Below, piece by piece: positions 33,594 to 41,814 of a stretch of 56,716 nt of DNA. This DNA is from Pararhodobacter sp. (lineage in GTDB: Bacteria; Pseudomonadota; Alphaproteobacteria; Rhodobacterales; Rhodobacteraceae), in contig NZ_JAUCBZ010000010.1 of assembly GCF_034676545.1 (NCBI RefSeq), positions 1-56,716 on the forward strand, in the 5' to 3' direction. A program made the position numbers and the translations under genes. Each line of letters starts with the position of its first letter. Within the stretch, counting starts at the first letter, position 1. Under the pieces are notes generated by a model that did no database searches, was not told the DNA's origin, and saw only the letters and a program-made list of their open reading frames with translations.

Positions 33594-34862
33594 ATGCACG
33601 AACCTATTGTCGTAACGGGACTTGGCGCGGTATCCCCGCTTGGGGTGGGCATAACGACCAATTGGGAAAGATTGCTTGCGGGAAAAAGCGGCATTCGAAC
33701 AAATAAACGCTTTGACACCGAAGGATGGAAATGCCAGATCGCGGGTTTGGTTCCCGATCACGTGGATGATCCAAAGGGCTTTGATCCCGAGTCAGCTATG
33801 GATCCCCCAGAACTTCGCAAGACCGATCTTTTCATTCACTACGCGATGGCGGCTGCACGAGAGGCGCTGAATCAAGCCGCCTGGCATCCAGAGCGTTCAG
33901 CGGATAGGGCTCGCACTGCCACGGTGATTGGGACAGGTGTTGGTGGTATTCCTGCAGTCACCGCCGCGAACGAAGTGATTGCTACCTCCGGCGTGCGTCG
34001 CCTGTCGCCGTTCCTCGTGCCCTCGTTCTTGCCCAACCTTGCAGCCGGACAAATATCCATTCATTTCGGCTTTCATGGGCCATCCGGTGCACCGGCCACG
34101 GCATGTGCGGCTTCAGCTCAGGCAATCGGCGATGCTATGCGTATGATCCGTGCCGGCGAGGCCGACATTGCCTTATGCGGCGGGACGGATGCATGCGTTG
34201 ATCCCGTGGCGATTGGTGGATTTACGGCGGCCAGGGCTCTTTCTTTCAACTTCAACGATGCACCTGAAAGAGCTTCGCGCCCATTCGATTTGAATCACGA
34301 TGGCTTTGTGCTCTCCGAGGGAGCAGCCATGCTGGTGATCGAGAAATTGAGCCACGCGCAGAAGCGCGGCGCACGTCCGCTGGCTGTGCTGTCCGGCTAT
34401 GGGACTACAACCGATGCCCACCACGTCACAGCTGGATGGCCCGACGGACGTGAGGCAGCGCGTGCGATAAAAATCGCATTGGCAATGGCAGGCATCGACC
34501 CAGGCCTTATTGGCTACGTCAACGCCCATGCCACTTCGACCCCTGTTGGGGATGCTGCTGAACTGGCTGCGTTGGAAAGCGTTTTCGGCCCAGGTGCAGG
34601 CGCCATACCAGTTGGATCCACCAAGTCAGCGACAGGACACATGCTAGGCGCGGCTGGTGCCATCGAAGCTGCTTTTTCGGTGCTCGCGATCCAGCACGGC
34701 GTACTCCCTCCCAGCCTCAACATTGACGATCCGATGCCAGAAGCGAAAAATTTCAATTTGCTTTCCGGTGGCCCCCACTCAACCGCAGTTGATTATGCGC
34801 TGTCAAATGCATTCGGCTTTGGCGGTATCAACGCAGCGCTGGTGATCAGTCGATACAAATAA
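33594..34862 (+). CDS. Beta-ketoacyl-ACP synthase, FabF-like
   Basis: 422 residues from ATG 33594, with AGGAG five bases upstream; a GTG at 33576 is less likely. The thiolase-fold condensing enzyme has the catalytic cysteine in ATACAASAQAIGDAMR, the first histidine in VNAHATSTPVGD and the second in KSATGHMLGAAGAIEA, plus the C-terminal NAFGFGGINAALV. It is complete and should elongate acyl-ACP. As single ICE cargo with a MarR gene it may serve lipid remodelling or an unusual acyl product. No ACP or other fatty acid gene is adjacent. Confidence 0.9.
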   Translation: MHEPIVVTGLGAVSPLGVGITTNWERLLAGKSGIRTNKRFDTEGWKCQIAGLVPDHVDDPKGFDPESAMDPPELRKTDLFIHYAMAAAREALNQAAWHPERSADRARTATVIGTGVGGIPAVTAANEVIATSGVRRLSPFLVPSFLPNLAAGQISIHFGFHGPSGAPATACAASAQAIGDAMRMIRAGEADIALCGGTDACVDPVAIGGFTAARALSFNFNDAPERASRPFDLNHDGFVLSEGAAMLVIEKLSHAQKRGARPLAVLSGYGTTTDAHHVTAGWPDGREAARAIKIALAMAGIDPGLIGYVNAHATSTPVGDAAELAALESVFGPGAGAIPVGSTKSATGHMLGAAGAIEAAFSVLAIQHGVLPPSLNIDDPMPEAKNFNLLSGGPHSTAVDYALSNAFGFGGINAALVISRYK

Positions 34863-34877
34863 GATTTGTGACTGAAC

Positions 34878-35061
34878 ATGGACCTTCGCCATCTCCGCTG
34901 TTTTTAGCTATAGCCGAAGAACTTCACTTCGCACGCGCCGCTGAGCGGCCGCACATAGAGCAGTCGCCGCTGTCGCGAGCTATCAAGAAACCGGAGGAAG
35001 AGTTGGGTGTGTCACTGTTTGCGCGCACCACTCGCAGCACCCGGCTGACTCGCGCGGGCAC
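34878..35061 (+). pseudogene. Truncated, frameshifted copy of the LysR regulator
   Basis: ATG 34878 begins MDLRHLRCF, then a one-base shift in a T-run continues as LAIAEELHFARAAER, LSRAIKKPEEELGVSLFARTT and STRLTRAG. This is nearly the N-terminus of the intact LysR protein at 22341-23285, in the opposite orientation. Similarity stops at about 35061, where a truncated marR joins from the other strand. Confidence 0.75.
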
Positions 35062-35203
35062 CGTCCCCTTGCGCGAGAAAATTCAGCAGCGCCAAGTCGC
35101 TGAAACTGATGGCATGGTGTATGCCCAATTCGTCGTCAAGCTTGAGTTGCAGGCTGGCGTGGGCATGATGTAGCACCAAACAGAAGCCGAGATTCGTGTT
35201 CAT
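35062..35203 (-). pseudogene. Truncated MarR-family regulator gene
   Basis: Starting at ATG 35203, inside the GIY-YIG stop codon (ATGA overlap), the frame reads MNTNLGFCLVLHHAHASLQL, then LGIHHAISFSDLALLNFLAQ, the start of a MarR regulator. It loses similarity at the junction with the truncated lysR and ends soon after as random sequence. The two fragments meet tail to tail, marking a deletion. Confidence 0.6.
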
Positions 35204-35568
35204 CGAGGTTCGCTTCTGAGTTCGTCGTAACCGAGTTCGCCAACACAAAGGATTTCCTGGCGCCACAAGCTAACTAGCATTTCCAATTCTCGTGTGGCAT
35301 TGAACGCTGGATCTTCGCTGGGTTTGACCATGTCGAGTACGTCGAAGAGAAAGTTGGCCTCACCGTGCTCAACCCAGTCCTGCGCAAGCCTCGCATTGCG
35401 ATGCTGTCCATGCTGCAGTTCAAAAAGATGCCGGTTGAGTGTGCCCTGAACGTTAGTACTACCTGCAACCAACGCCCGGCCCGTGATCTGGTTACGAATC
35501 GCATACACGCCTGCTCGGGTTTTCGTCTCCAGATACTGTCGGTTCAGCGTCTTTTTGTTTGTCATCAT
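35200..35568 (-). CDS. Small GIY-YIG nuclease-family protein
   Basis: 122 residues. Residues 20-75 have the GIY-YIG pattern: AGVYAIRNQITGRALVAGST, then LNRHLFELQHGQHRNARLAQDW with GEANFLFDVLDMV. The conserved acidic residue may be in the ARELEML-like helix near 95 (TRELEML). Family members cut DNA or have lost activity; the motif here is GVYAIR rather than GIYYIG, so activity is uncertain. It is coupled to a truncated marR. Confidence 0.7.
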   Translation of the reverse strand: MMTNKKTLNRQYLETKTRAGVYAIRNQITGRALVAGSTNVQGTLNRHLFELQHGQHRNARLAQDWVEHGEANFLFDVLDMVKPSEDPAFNATRELEMLVSLWRQEILCVGELGYDELRSEPR

Positions 35569-35892
35569 CAGTCCTTTTTGTTACAAATGAGTTACGGCGT
35601 AAGCAATGACACTTCTCTCAGCGGCAGCGCGTAGCAGTAGTGTTCGTCCGTTAGTATTTAAGGAGCTGTAGGATACGCTACCGGTTGTTTTGTTTAAAGC
35701 TGTGACGGAAGCGGAATAATTTTCCATCACTCTCAGCATTAGGTATGACCGGGAGCCGATGCTCTTCCCCAAGCATCTTGCTGGCAGTGCCGCCTCCTCC
35801 ATTGGTACGGCGGGATAACCTGCATTAGCAGCAGACGCGCTGACTGGCATGTGCTAAAGTAACAAGACTCGTTCCTCCCGAACGAGCAAATG
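35569..35892. other. Non-coding gap before the TPP riboswitch
   Basis: No gene is supported. The gap should contain the promoters of the divergent GIY-YIG gene (minus) and of the riboswitch transcript (plus). No distinct element was identified. Confidence 0.4.
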
Positions 35893-35992
35893 AACCGAGG
35901 GGGCCCGGCTAGCGGGCTGAGATACTGCCAGGCGTTTTGCAACGCAGTGACCCTTTGAACCTGATCCGGGTCATACCGGCGAAGGGACGGGT
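35893..35992 (+). promoter_or_regulatory. TPP (THI-box) riboswitch
   Basis: The conserved parts of the thiamine pyrophosphate riboswitch are present in order: GGGGGCCCGG, GCGGGCTGAGA (CTGAGA at 35917-35922), a variable stem GGCGTTTTGCAACGC, and ACCCTTTGAACCTGATC with CCGGGTCATACCGGCGAAGG (35950-35987). It precedes the NUDIX-thiD' pair, so thiamine pyrophosphate should repress these genes. Confidence 0.93.
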
Positions 35993-36050
35993 ATCCTTCT
36001 GCTCGCCGCTTGCTGCCGGATGGTTCTCCTTTGATGAAGGAACCGCCGTC

Positions 36051-36530
36051 GTGTCTTCCTCGACCAACGATCCTCCTGCCGTGGCTCGGCCAGTGGTGGC
36101 GACGCTTGCGGCCGTGGTTCGCGAGAACCGCATTCTCTTGATACGTCGCGCGCATCGGCCGGACGCGGGGCGATGGGCGTTTCCGGGCGGGAAGATCCGT
36201 TTCGGCGAGTCTGCCGCCGACGCAGCGCAACGCGAACTGCTCGAAGAAACCGGCGTTCAGGGCAAACCTGTACAGGTGTTCGATGCCGTCGATGTGTTCG
36301 ACCGGCGGGCGGACGAAGGCGACGTGCTGCACCAGCACTACATCCTCATTGCCACGCTGTTCGACTGGTACGTCGGCGAGCCGTGTGGCGGCGATGACGC
36401 GCTGGACGCACGCTGGTTCGCCGATGCGGATCTCGATTCGACCGAATTGGCGCAGAGCTTCGACGTCGCCGCAGTGGCTCGCCACGCCTTTCGGCTCGCG
36501 CTATCGCTTCGCACGGGAGTCGACTCGTGA
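36051..36530 (+). CDS. NUDIX hydrolase of the thiamine locus
   Basis: 159 residues from GTG 36051, with GAAGGA nine bases upstream. Starting earlier would put the coding region inside the riboswitch. The NUDIX box GGKIRFGESAADAAQREL followed by LEETGV (G-x5-E-x7-REUxEExGU) is complete and should bind Mg2+. It is controlled by a TPP riboswitch and coupled to thiD by a GTGA overlap. The natural substrate is therefore likely a thiamine precursor diphosphate or a toxic analogue, but the sequence cannot prove this. Confidence 0.85.
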   Translation: MSSSTNDPPAVARPVVATLAAVVRENRILLIRRAHRPDAGRWAFPGGKIRFGESAADAAQRELLEETGVQGKPVQVFDAVDVFDRRADEGDVLHQHYILIATLFDWYVGEPCGGDDALDARWFADADLDSTELAQSFDVAAVARHAFRLALSLRTGVDS

Positions 36531-36799
36531 TCGCTAACGTGCTGAGCATTGCTGGCACCGATCCCACAGGGGGCGCCGGCATCCAGGCAGACCTGAAGGC
36601 ATTTCCCGCATTAGGTGCCTATGGCATGAGCGTCATCACGGCCGTGGTGGCGCAGAACACCCAGGGCGTGCGCAGTTTCGTAGCACTGGAGCCCAATTTC
36701 GTCGCCGACCAGATCGACGCGGTGTTCGATGATGTTCGGGTAGATGCAGTCAAGATCGGCATGGTGGCCAACGCGGGAATACGGCCGAGTTGGTCTTGA
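36527..36799 (+). pseudogene. thiD: Truncated thiD (HMP/HMP-P kinase)
   Basis: The first 85 or so residues are typical ThiD: VLSIAGTDPTGGAGIQADLK, YGMSVITAVVAQNTQGV, and VDAVKIGMVANAG. Family members have about 265 residues; similarity stops near 36781 and the frame ends at 36799. The lost part includes the ATP-binding C-terminal half, so the product should be inactive. The break joins a degraded stretch next to the relaxase gene. Confidence 0.85.
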
Positions 36800-37274
36800 T
36801 CACATGCATGAGTACTTCAACCACGTTCTCGCGTAAGGTGAAACCTTGACGAGTGTCTTGGCGAACAGTGCCGTATCGCGAATAATGTCCAGGCCTTCAC
36901 TCGCCTCACGCCAGGTGCGGATACGGGCGAATTCGAGCATATCGAGCACGTCGAAGTAGCGGTAATGCTCAACAATGCGCTAGCGCTGGAAAAAGGTGGT
37001 GAAACTGTATTTGGCAAGCGCAGGCCCACCGAACAGGAGTTTTTCGCCAGTACCGAGCTCTCGCAGCCGCGCATCAATCCAACGCCAGGCATCGAGTGCC
37101 TGGGCCGTGAACTATCTTCATTCCGCGCCTCGCCCTGATTGCGCAGCAGTTTGTAAAGCAAAGGCACGAGTTTTCGCTGCCATAAGCGATAAGCAGACGC
37201 ACAATGGCCCATTGATACGGGTGCGCGCTGCCAAGGGGCAATGCTCAGTATCCTTTCCGCTTGGAGAGCCAGCG
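36800..37274 (-). pseudogene. Degraded coding stretch beyond the relaxase gene
   Basis: No intact gene is present. On the minus strand, short in-frame stretches look protein-like but are broken by stops and frameshifts: AWRWIDARLRELGTGEKLLF, ALAKYSFTTFFQR, HYRYFDVLDMLEFARIRTW and EASEGLDIIRDTALFAKTLV. They run in one order, so they probably derive from one gene that followed the relaxase. I do not recognise the family. Confidence 0.35.
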
Positions 37275-39272
37275 TCATCCGACTGAGAGGCTACGCTGCC
37301 GCCCAATTTCCCAAGAAACACCTCCACCGCTACGTATCGTCGCGGCGATCTGCTGCCCCAGGCGCTGTTCAATCACCGGCTTCCATGGCGCCAAAGAGAA
37401 GCCCATGCCGTCATCAAGCATCGCATATCGCCCGCTGGCGAGCATGACGGAGCGCCGGTAGATTCCCGCCACGCGCTGGCCGTCTGTCATGGGCCGATGC
37501 TCCAGGCCGGTTTCGGCGACGATGTCCTGGGCGGTCTGCACTAGTTCACGATTACATAGCGTTGCCAATAGATTGCGGGCAAGAATCACGCGCTGCCCAC
37601 GCCGCTCGGCCAGCCCCTGTTCCACCAGGAAATCGGCACGCTGCCGCAAGGCTTGCTTGGCGTCACCCCCGAAACCCACGTCCCTCAGTCCCTTGCCGCC
37701 GCCGATCAACTGCCGATCCAGCCAGGTCGCACCGATCACGCGGGCCTGCCGCTCAATAGGCAGGTGCGACTTCAACTCCACAGATACACCGCCCAAGCGC
37801 TGAGCGTCGTACTGGCGACCTCGTTTGGGCAAGTCACCTGGCACTTTCCATAGCCCTTCGGCCACACGCTCCACAATGCCGGCGCGGCGCAGTGCTTCCA
37901 GCCGACGAACATGAGTGGCCACAACCTCCTGTGGGTCACGGCCAGCCTTGGCTCGGCCTTGCTCAATCGCGAGGTGATGATCGGTGCGATATAGACCGTT
38001 GCTTGCTAGCTCCACGATGTTGCGGTCAGCAGCTCGAACGTCGGCAGAACCTTTCACTTCCACCACCGCGCCGATGGGATAGTTGGCAGGTTCGTCGCGG
38101 ACATTGAGCGCAACGTAGTGGGCCTTACCGTCTACACCGTCGATCACCAGATAGCCCCGGTCGTGCAGTTCATCATCCAGCCCCTTGGCCGCTATGCGAC
38201 CAACGATGGTGCGACCATCATCGGCCGGCTCGAACACAGCAAGTTCACGCTGTTGTCCGCTCATGGCCCGCTGCATGGTGCGGATAATGTCGCCACGCTC
38301 GCCCAAGGCGCGCAAGGTCTTCTCGGCGTCGGTGTGAACGGCCCAGATGCCGGGCTGCATTTCTTCGGCCAGTCCCAGACGCTGCAAGCATTGCAGGCGA
38401 CCGATCAGCAGCGGACGCCGGCGTTGTAGTTTCGGCTCGTTGAAGCGTTTGATATGTACCCGGCCATCGCCGCTGATCTCCCGTTGCAGGGTGCGATCCA
38501 GGCTTGTCCATCGTTCCTGCTCTACCTCACGCTGCATAATTTGCTGAATCTCCAGCTCGGTGCGTAGCCCTAGCCATTCCGTCGCCAGTTCGGCGGCACG
38601 ATGGCGGAAACCCTGCTCGATATAGTCGCCCGCGATGATAAGATCTTTTCCGGTATCGTCGCGTCCGCGCACGATCAGGTGGGTGTGGGGGTTGTCGGTA
38701 TTCCAGTGATCCACCGCCACCCAATCCAAGCGCGTACCCAGGTCAGCCTCCAGGCGGTTCACCAGATGCCGGGTATAAGTGCGCAGGTCATCCAACTCAG
38801 CACCATCTTCGGGCGAGACGATGAAGCGGAAATGGTGCCGGTCATCAGCGCAGCGTTCCTTGAAGGCATCCAGATCGGTAACGTCCGCCTGCGGCCCATA
38901 GGCCCGACCCGGTTTGCCATCACGGCCCGCACCGTCGCGTTCGATGTAGCGCAGGTGTTTAGCAAGCGACTGCGGGCTGGCTTGGCGCTGATTGACCAGC
39001 AAGGTCTTGATGGTCACGCGCCGCGAGAATGGCGTCAGATTCGCGCCCGCGAAGCGCGCCGCCGTATGGCCGCGCCCAAGCCGTGAACCGGGTCGCTGGC
39101 CTGCTCGTGTGCCGTTGCCCCTGGCTGCGGAATGGCGCATGGAGGACTTGCCACCGCTAGCCTTGCCCGTCTGCTTGAGAACCCTCGAAACAAAACCCTG
39201 GCCTTGACCCTTACCCCGGTTTTTTGGCGCGCTGGGGCGCACCCGGAAATTGTCATCACGGTGGTCGGTCAT
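37275..39272 (-). CDS. Relaxase/mobilisation nuclease (VirD2-like, DUF3363)
   Basis: 665 residues from ATG 39272 (MTDHRDDNFRVRPSAPKN), chosen for its GGGAG site; a frame extending to 39773 is low-complexity overlap. The relaxase domain has HHFRFIVSPEDGAELDDL and the metal-binding HWNTDNPHTHLIVRG. The catalytic tyrosine is probably in the N-terminal part (HLRYIERDG, near residue 108). The C-terminal half is DUF3363. It should nick oriT and pilot the strand through TraG. It appears complete. Confidence 0.9.
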   Translation of the reverse strand: MTDHRDDNFRVRPSAPKNRGKGQGQGFVSRVLKQTGKASGGKSSMRHSAARGNGTRAGQRPGSRLGRGHTAARFAGANLTPFSRRVTIKTLLVNQRQASPQSLAKHLRYIERDGAGRDGKPGRAYGPQADVTDLDAFKERCADDRHHFRFIVSPEDGAELDDLRTYTRHLVNRLEADLGTRLDWVAVDHWNTDNPHTHLIVRGRDDTGKDLIIAGDYIEQGFRHRAAELATEWLGLRTELEIQQIMQREVEQERWTSLDRTLQREISGDGRVHIKRFNEPKLQRRRPLLIGRLQCLQRLGLAEEMQPGIWAVHTDAEKTLRALGERGDIIRTMQRAMSGQQRELAVFEPADDGRTIVGRIAAKGLDDELHDRGYLVIDGVDGKAHYVALNVRDEPANYPIGAVVEVKGSADVRAADRNIVELASNGLYRTDHHLAIEQGRAKAGRDPQEVVATHVRRLEALRRAGIVERVAEGLWKVPGDLPKRGRQYDAQRLGGVSVELKSHLPIERQARVIGATWLDRQLIGGGKGLRDVGFGGDAKQALRQRADFLVEQGLAERRGQRVILARNLLATLCNRELVQTAQDIVAETGLEHRPMTDGQRVAGIYRRSVMLASGRYAMLDDGMGFSLAPWKPVIEQRLGQQIAATIRSGGGVSWEIGRQRSLSVG

Positions 39273-39756
39273 GGCTGCGCTCCCTGCAATCTCTGACTGA
39301 AGTTGTGGCGTAGTCGGTCGTGCGAAGCACACGGACCACCCCATCTTAGTGCGGGCCGCGCGCCCCCAGCGGCACGGCGGCGAAGCCGCCTCGTGCCGTG
39401 CTACCCCCATGTGCAGACTGGCTTTGTGGGCGGCTCGGTGTCGCCCCCTTTTGTCTTGCCTTCCGCCTTTGCCTGTCGCTTTCGCTCCCGGCGTCGGCGG
39501 CCCGGTGACGCTGTGCTGCGAGCAGCCCGCGCACCGGCGAACGCGCCGATGGATGCGCCAGAGGCCGCAGGCCATGCGCGTTCGAGGCACGACGCCTGCA
39601 CGTGGAACGGCTGCGCCGGAGGTTGCGCGGCGTGCAGTGTCCAATACACAGGATTGACATCCGCACGGCAGATGCGGCGACATGACGGCAACCCTAAGCA
39701 GGACACGCCTGATAGCACGATGACATGCAGCGCGACGTGCATTGAATCGGCGGCTT
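39273..39756. other. Non-coding region between relaxase and traF, candidate oriT
   Basis: No gene is supported. On the minus strand an inverted repeat CCGCATCTGCCGTGCGG (39677-39661) is followed seven bases later by ATCCTG (39654-39649), resembling the nic consensus YATCCTG/Y of IncP and VirD2-type origins. A lone copy of the repA iteron lies at 39705-39722. The region immediately upstream of the relaxase gene is the usual place for oriT. Confidence 0.5.
39705..39722. repeat. Fourth, isolated copy of the iteron
   Basis: ACGCCTGATAGCACGATG matches the first iteron at 42029-42046 in 17 of 18 bases, same orientation, 2.3 kb away from the cluster and 28 bp from the inverted repeat of the candidate oriT. 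Confidence 0.65.
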
Positions 39757-40356
39757 TCATGGCTGCACCTCATGCCAGACCGGGTGCGCGATGCCGATCA
39801 CGGCGGCTGCGCTGACCGGGCCAAAATAACGGCTGTCGAATGAGGCGGGATTCGTGGCGCTCAACAAGAACAGTTCGCCCGCCATCAATGGCCGGCACTG
39901 CGGCCAGGATGGCAACGGACGGCCCAGCCGATCGGCAGGCAGCGCGGCGGCCACCGGCATGCCGTCGATGCGCACCTGACCGGCCACGATGCAGACGTGT
40001 TGCGGCGCGACCGCGCCCACACGCTTGAGCAGCGGAATGTGTGCAGGCAGATAGCCGCGCTGCGCGGCCAGTGCAGCGGCGTCGGCAGCCAATCGGGTCA
40101 GGACGATGCTGCCCACGGACAAGGAACGTGGCAATGAGGTGGCCCCTTGTTCAAGCGGCTGCACGCGATACCAGCCGACCGCCACACTGTCGGACGGGTT
40201 GTAGATCAGGCGCGGCAGCGGCGACACAAAAGCCTTCCAGGCCAGCGCCGCGAGGCCAACAGCGGCGAAACCCGCCAGCACGATGCGAGTGCGCAGTCGC
40301 AAACGAGGATGCGGCCCGGTTTCAGCGGCCTTATTGAACGTACCAACTGGCATCAT
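39757..40356 (-). CDS. traF: Conjugative transfer signal peptidase TraF
   Basis: 199 residues of the S26 peptidase family. A membrane helix (ILVLAGFAAVGLAALAWKAF-like, residues 25-44) precedes the catalytic serine in YNPSDSVAVGWYRV and the lysine in PLLKRVGAVAPQHVCI. TraF processes, and in RP4 cyclises, the TrbC pilin. It overlaps the DUF2840 gene by four bases. Confidence 0.9.
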   Translation of the reverse strand: MMPVGTFNKAAETGPHPRLRLRTRIVLAGFAAVGLAALAWKAFVSPLPRLIYNPSDSVAVGWYRVQPLEQGATSLPRSLSVGSIVLTRLAADAAALAAQRGYLPAHIPLLKRVGAVAPQHVCIVAGQVRIDGMPVAAALPADRLGRPLPSWPQCRPLMAGELFLLSATNPASFDSRYFGPVSAAAVIGIAHPVWHEVQP

Positions 40357-40898
40357 GACAAGGCCCGCCCGGCCAGCCAGGCGGCGTGCCGCTCGGCGGT
40401 GTAGTCGGGCAAAGACTGACGCGCCGCCAGCCGATTGGCGAGCGTGCGCCAGTACGCGGGCGAGACGGCGGCGGGAGCGATGCTCAGTGACTCAATGGCA
40501 TCCATGCGTTGCAGCACGGCGCGTACATTGGCATCGCCTTCAACGTGCAGCAACAGGCGTGCGCCCGGCTGCACGCCGGGGATGCGCTGCGCCGCGTCCA
40601 GCGGTGTGCAAGCCTGCATCACCATAAGCTGCCAGCGCACCGTGCCGTAATCGTTGGCCTGCCAGCGGATGCGGCATAGCACCGCGCCCGGCAGAAACAC
40701 CGCCCAGCGCCGCCAGCGGTCCAGCCGCAGCGTGTGTGCCGGTTCACCAAAACGCAGGTAAAGATTGAAATGCGGCTCGATTGTGGCCAACGCCACCCGC
40801 GTCAGCGGTGCGCGGTTGGCGTGAAGGGCAAGCGCGGCGGAAGGAGGCAGTGACGCCGCCGTACCTGCGCAAGCGGTAGGCGAAACCAAGCTATTCAT
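40353..40898 (-). CDS. DUF2840 family protein
   Basis: 181 residues. Recognisable by LTRVALATIEPHFNLYLRFGEP, RWRRWAVFLPGAVLCRIRWQ and YGTVRWQLMVMQA. DUF2840 proteins sit between traF and the parA-repA block in Tn4371-type elements. The function is unknown. No signal peptide or membrane helix is clear, so it is probably cytoplasmic. It overlaps both neighbours by four bases. Confidence 0.85.
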   Translation of the reverse strand: MNSLVSPTACAGTAASLPPSAALALHANRAPLTRVALATIEPHFNLYLRFGEPAHTLRLDRWRRWAVFLPGAVLCRIRWQANDYGTVRWQLMVMQACTPLDAAQRIPGVQPGARLLLHVEGDANVRAVLQRMDAIESLSIAPAAVSPAYWRTLANRLAARQSLPDYTAERHAAWLAGRALS

Positions 40899-41179
40899 GG
40901 CGTGTCCTCTTTGCGACGTTCTGGGAATTCACGCTCCAGCAGACCGCGCAGCAGCTCGGCCATAGTCACGCCTTGCGTGAAGGCCGAGACCTTGATGCGC
41001 GCCCGCAGGGCAGAGGTAATGTCCAGCGTCAGGCGAGCGGTGTAGAGATCGCCTTTATTCAGCGCGTCGGCGTCGCCCTGGCGAATCCACGCTTCAGCGT
41101 GCGGATTCGCGGGCGGACGCGCACCAATGCCCACGCGCCTGGCCGTGCGTTTGCTGTTCGGTGGTGGCTTGGCTGTCAT
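40895..41179 (-). CDS. Small ribbon-helix-helix partition partner
   Basis: 94 residues from ATG 41179, which overlaps the parA stop as ATGA; an ATG nine bases earlier is possible. The N-terminus is basic and disordered (KRTARRVGIGARPP). The C-terminal half (LYTARLTLDITSALRARIKV, then MAELLRGLLEREF) has a ribbon-helix-helix pattern. Directly after a ParA gene, such a protein is likely the centromere-binding partner and autoregulator, like ParG. Confidence 0.7.
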   Translation of the reverse strand: MTAKPPPNSKRTARRVGIGARPPANPHAEAWIRQGDADALNKGDLYTARLTLDITSALRARIKVSAFTQGVTMAELLRGLLEREFPERRKEDTP

Positions 41180-41814
41180 GTCGGCCACCGCAGCAGTTCA
41201 TCGACCAGCGCGGTGATCTCACGCGCCGCCGCGCTATCAGGCGCCGTTTCGCGTGCCAACCGCCCGGCGGCCACGCTGTCGGCAAAGACGATCCGCTGGC
41301 GAACCTCGGCGCGCAGCGCCGGCAATGGCTGCTCGGCCAGCGCCCGACGGGCTTCGCGTCCGATCACCGTGGTACTGACCCGTCGGTTGATGACAAAGGC
41401 CGCTTGCAAAGCAGGTCGGAACACCTGGGCCTCGCGGATCAGCGCCACCATTTCAGCGCTGGCCCACAGGTCGTAAGGGCTGGGTTGCACAGGAACCAGC
41501 ACGTAATCGGCTGCCAGCAGCGCGGAGCGCGCCAAGGCGGCGATTCTGGGTGGGCCATCAATGACCACGTGATCGGCCCGCCTGGCGAGTTCCGGCGCTT
41601 CCTGATGCAGTGTTTCGCGTGCCAGGCCCACGGCGCTGAACAACTTTGGCAAGCCTTGCTGGCTTCTGCGCTGTGTCCAGTCCAGGGATGAACCCTGCGG
41701 GTCGGCATCCAGCAGAATGACTTGCTGACGGCGCAGCGCGAGTTCTCCGGCGATGTGCGTGGCCAGCGTGGTCTTGCCCACCCCGCCTTTCTGATTGAGC
41801 AAGGCAACGATCAT
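41176..41814 (-). CDS. parA: ParA-family partition ATPase
   Basis: 212 residues. The deviant Walker A is NQKGGVGKTTLA (K9, K14), with VILLDADPQGSSLDW and VVIDGPPRIAALARSALLAA. The size is that of the small type Ib ParA proteins. It would segregate the excised circular form together with the small protein encoded next. The 313-bp candidate origin lies directly upstream. Confidence 0.92.
   Translation of the reverse strand: MIVALLNQKGGVGKTTLATHIAGELALRRQQVILLDADPQGSSLDWTQRRSQQGLPKLFSAVGLARETLHQEAPELARRADHVVIDGPPRIAALARSALLAADYVLVPVQPSPYDLWASAEMVALIREAQVFRPALQAAFVINRRVSTTVIGREARRALAEQPLPALRAEVRQRIVFADSVAAGRLARETAPDSAAAREITALVDELLRWPT

Noticed and set aside
39273..39773. N-terminal extension of the relaxase
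   Set aside because: The Arg/Cys-rich extension lacks family similarity, and the ATG at 39272 has a good ribosome-binding site.
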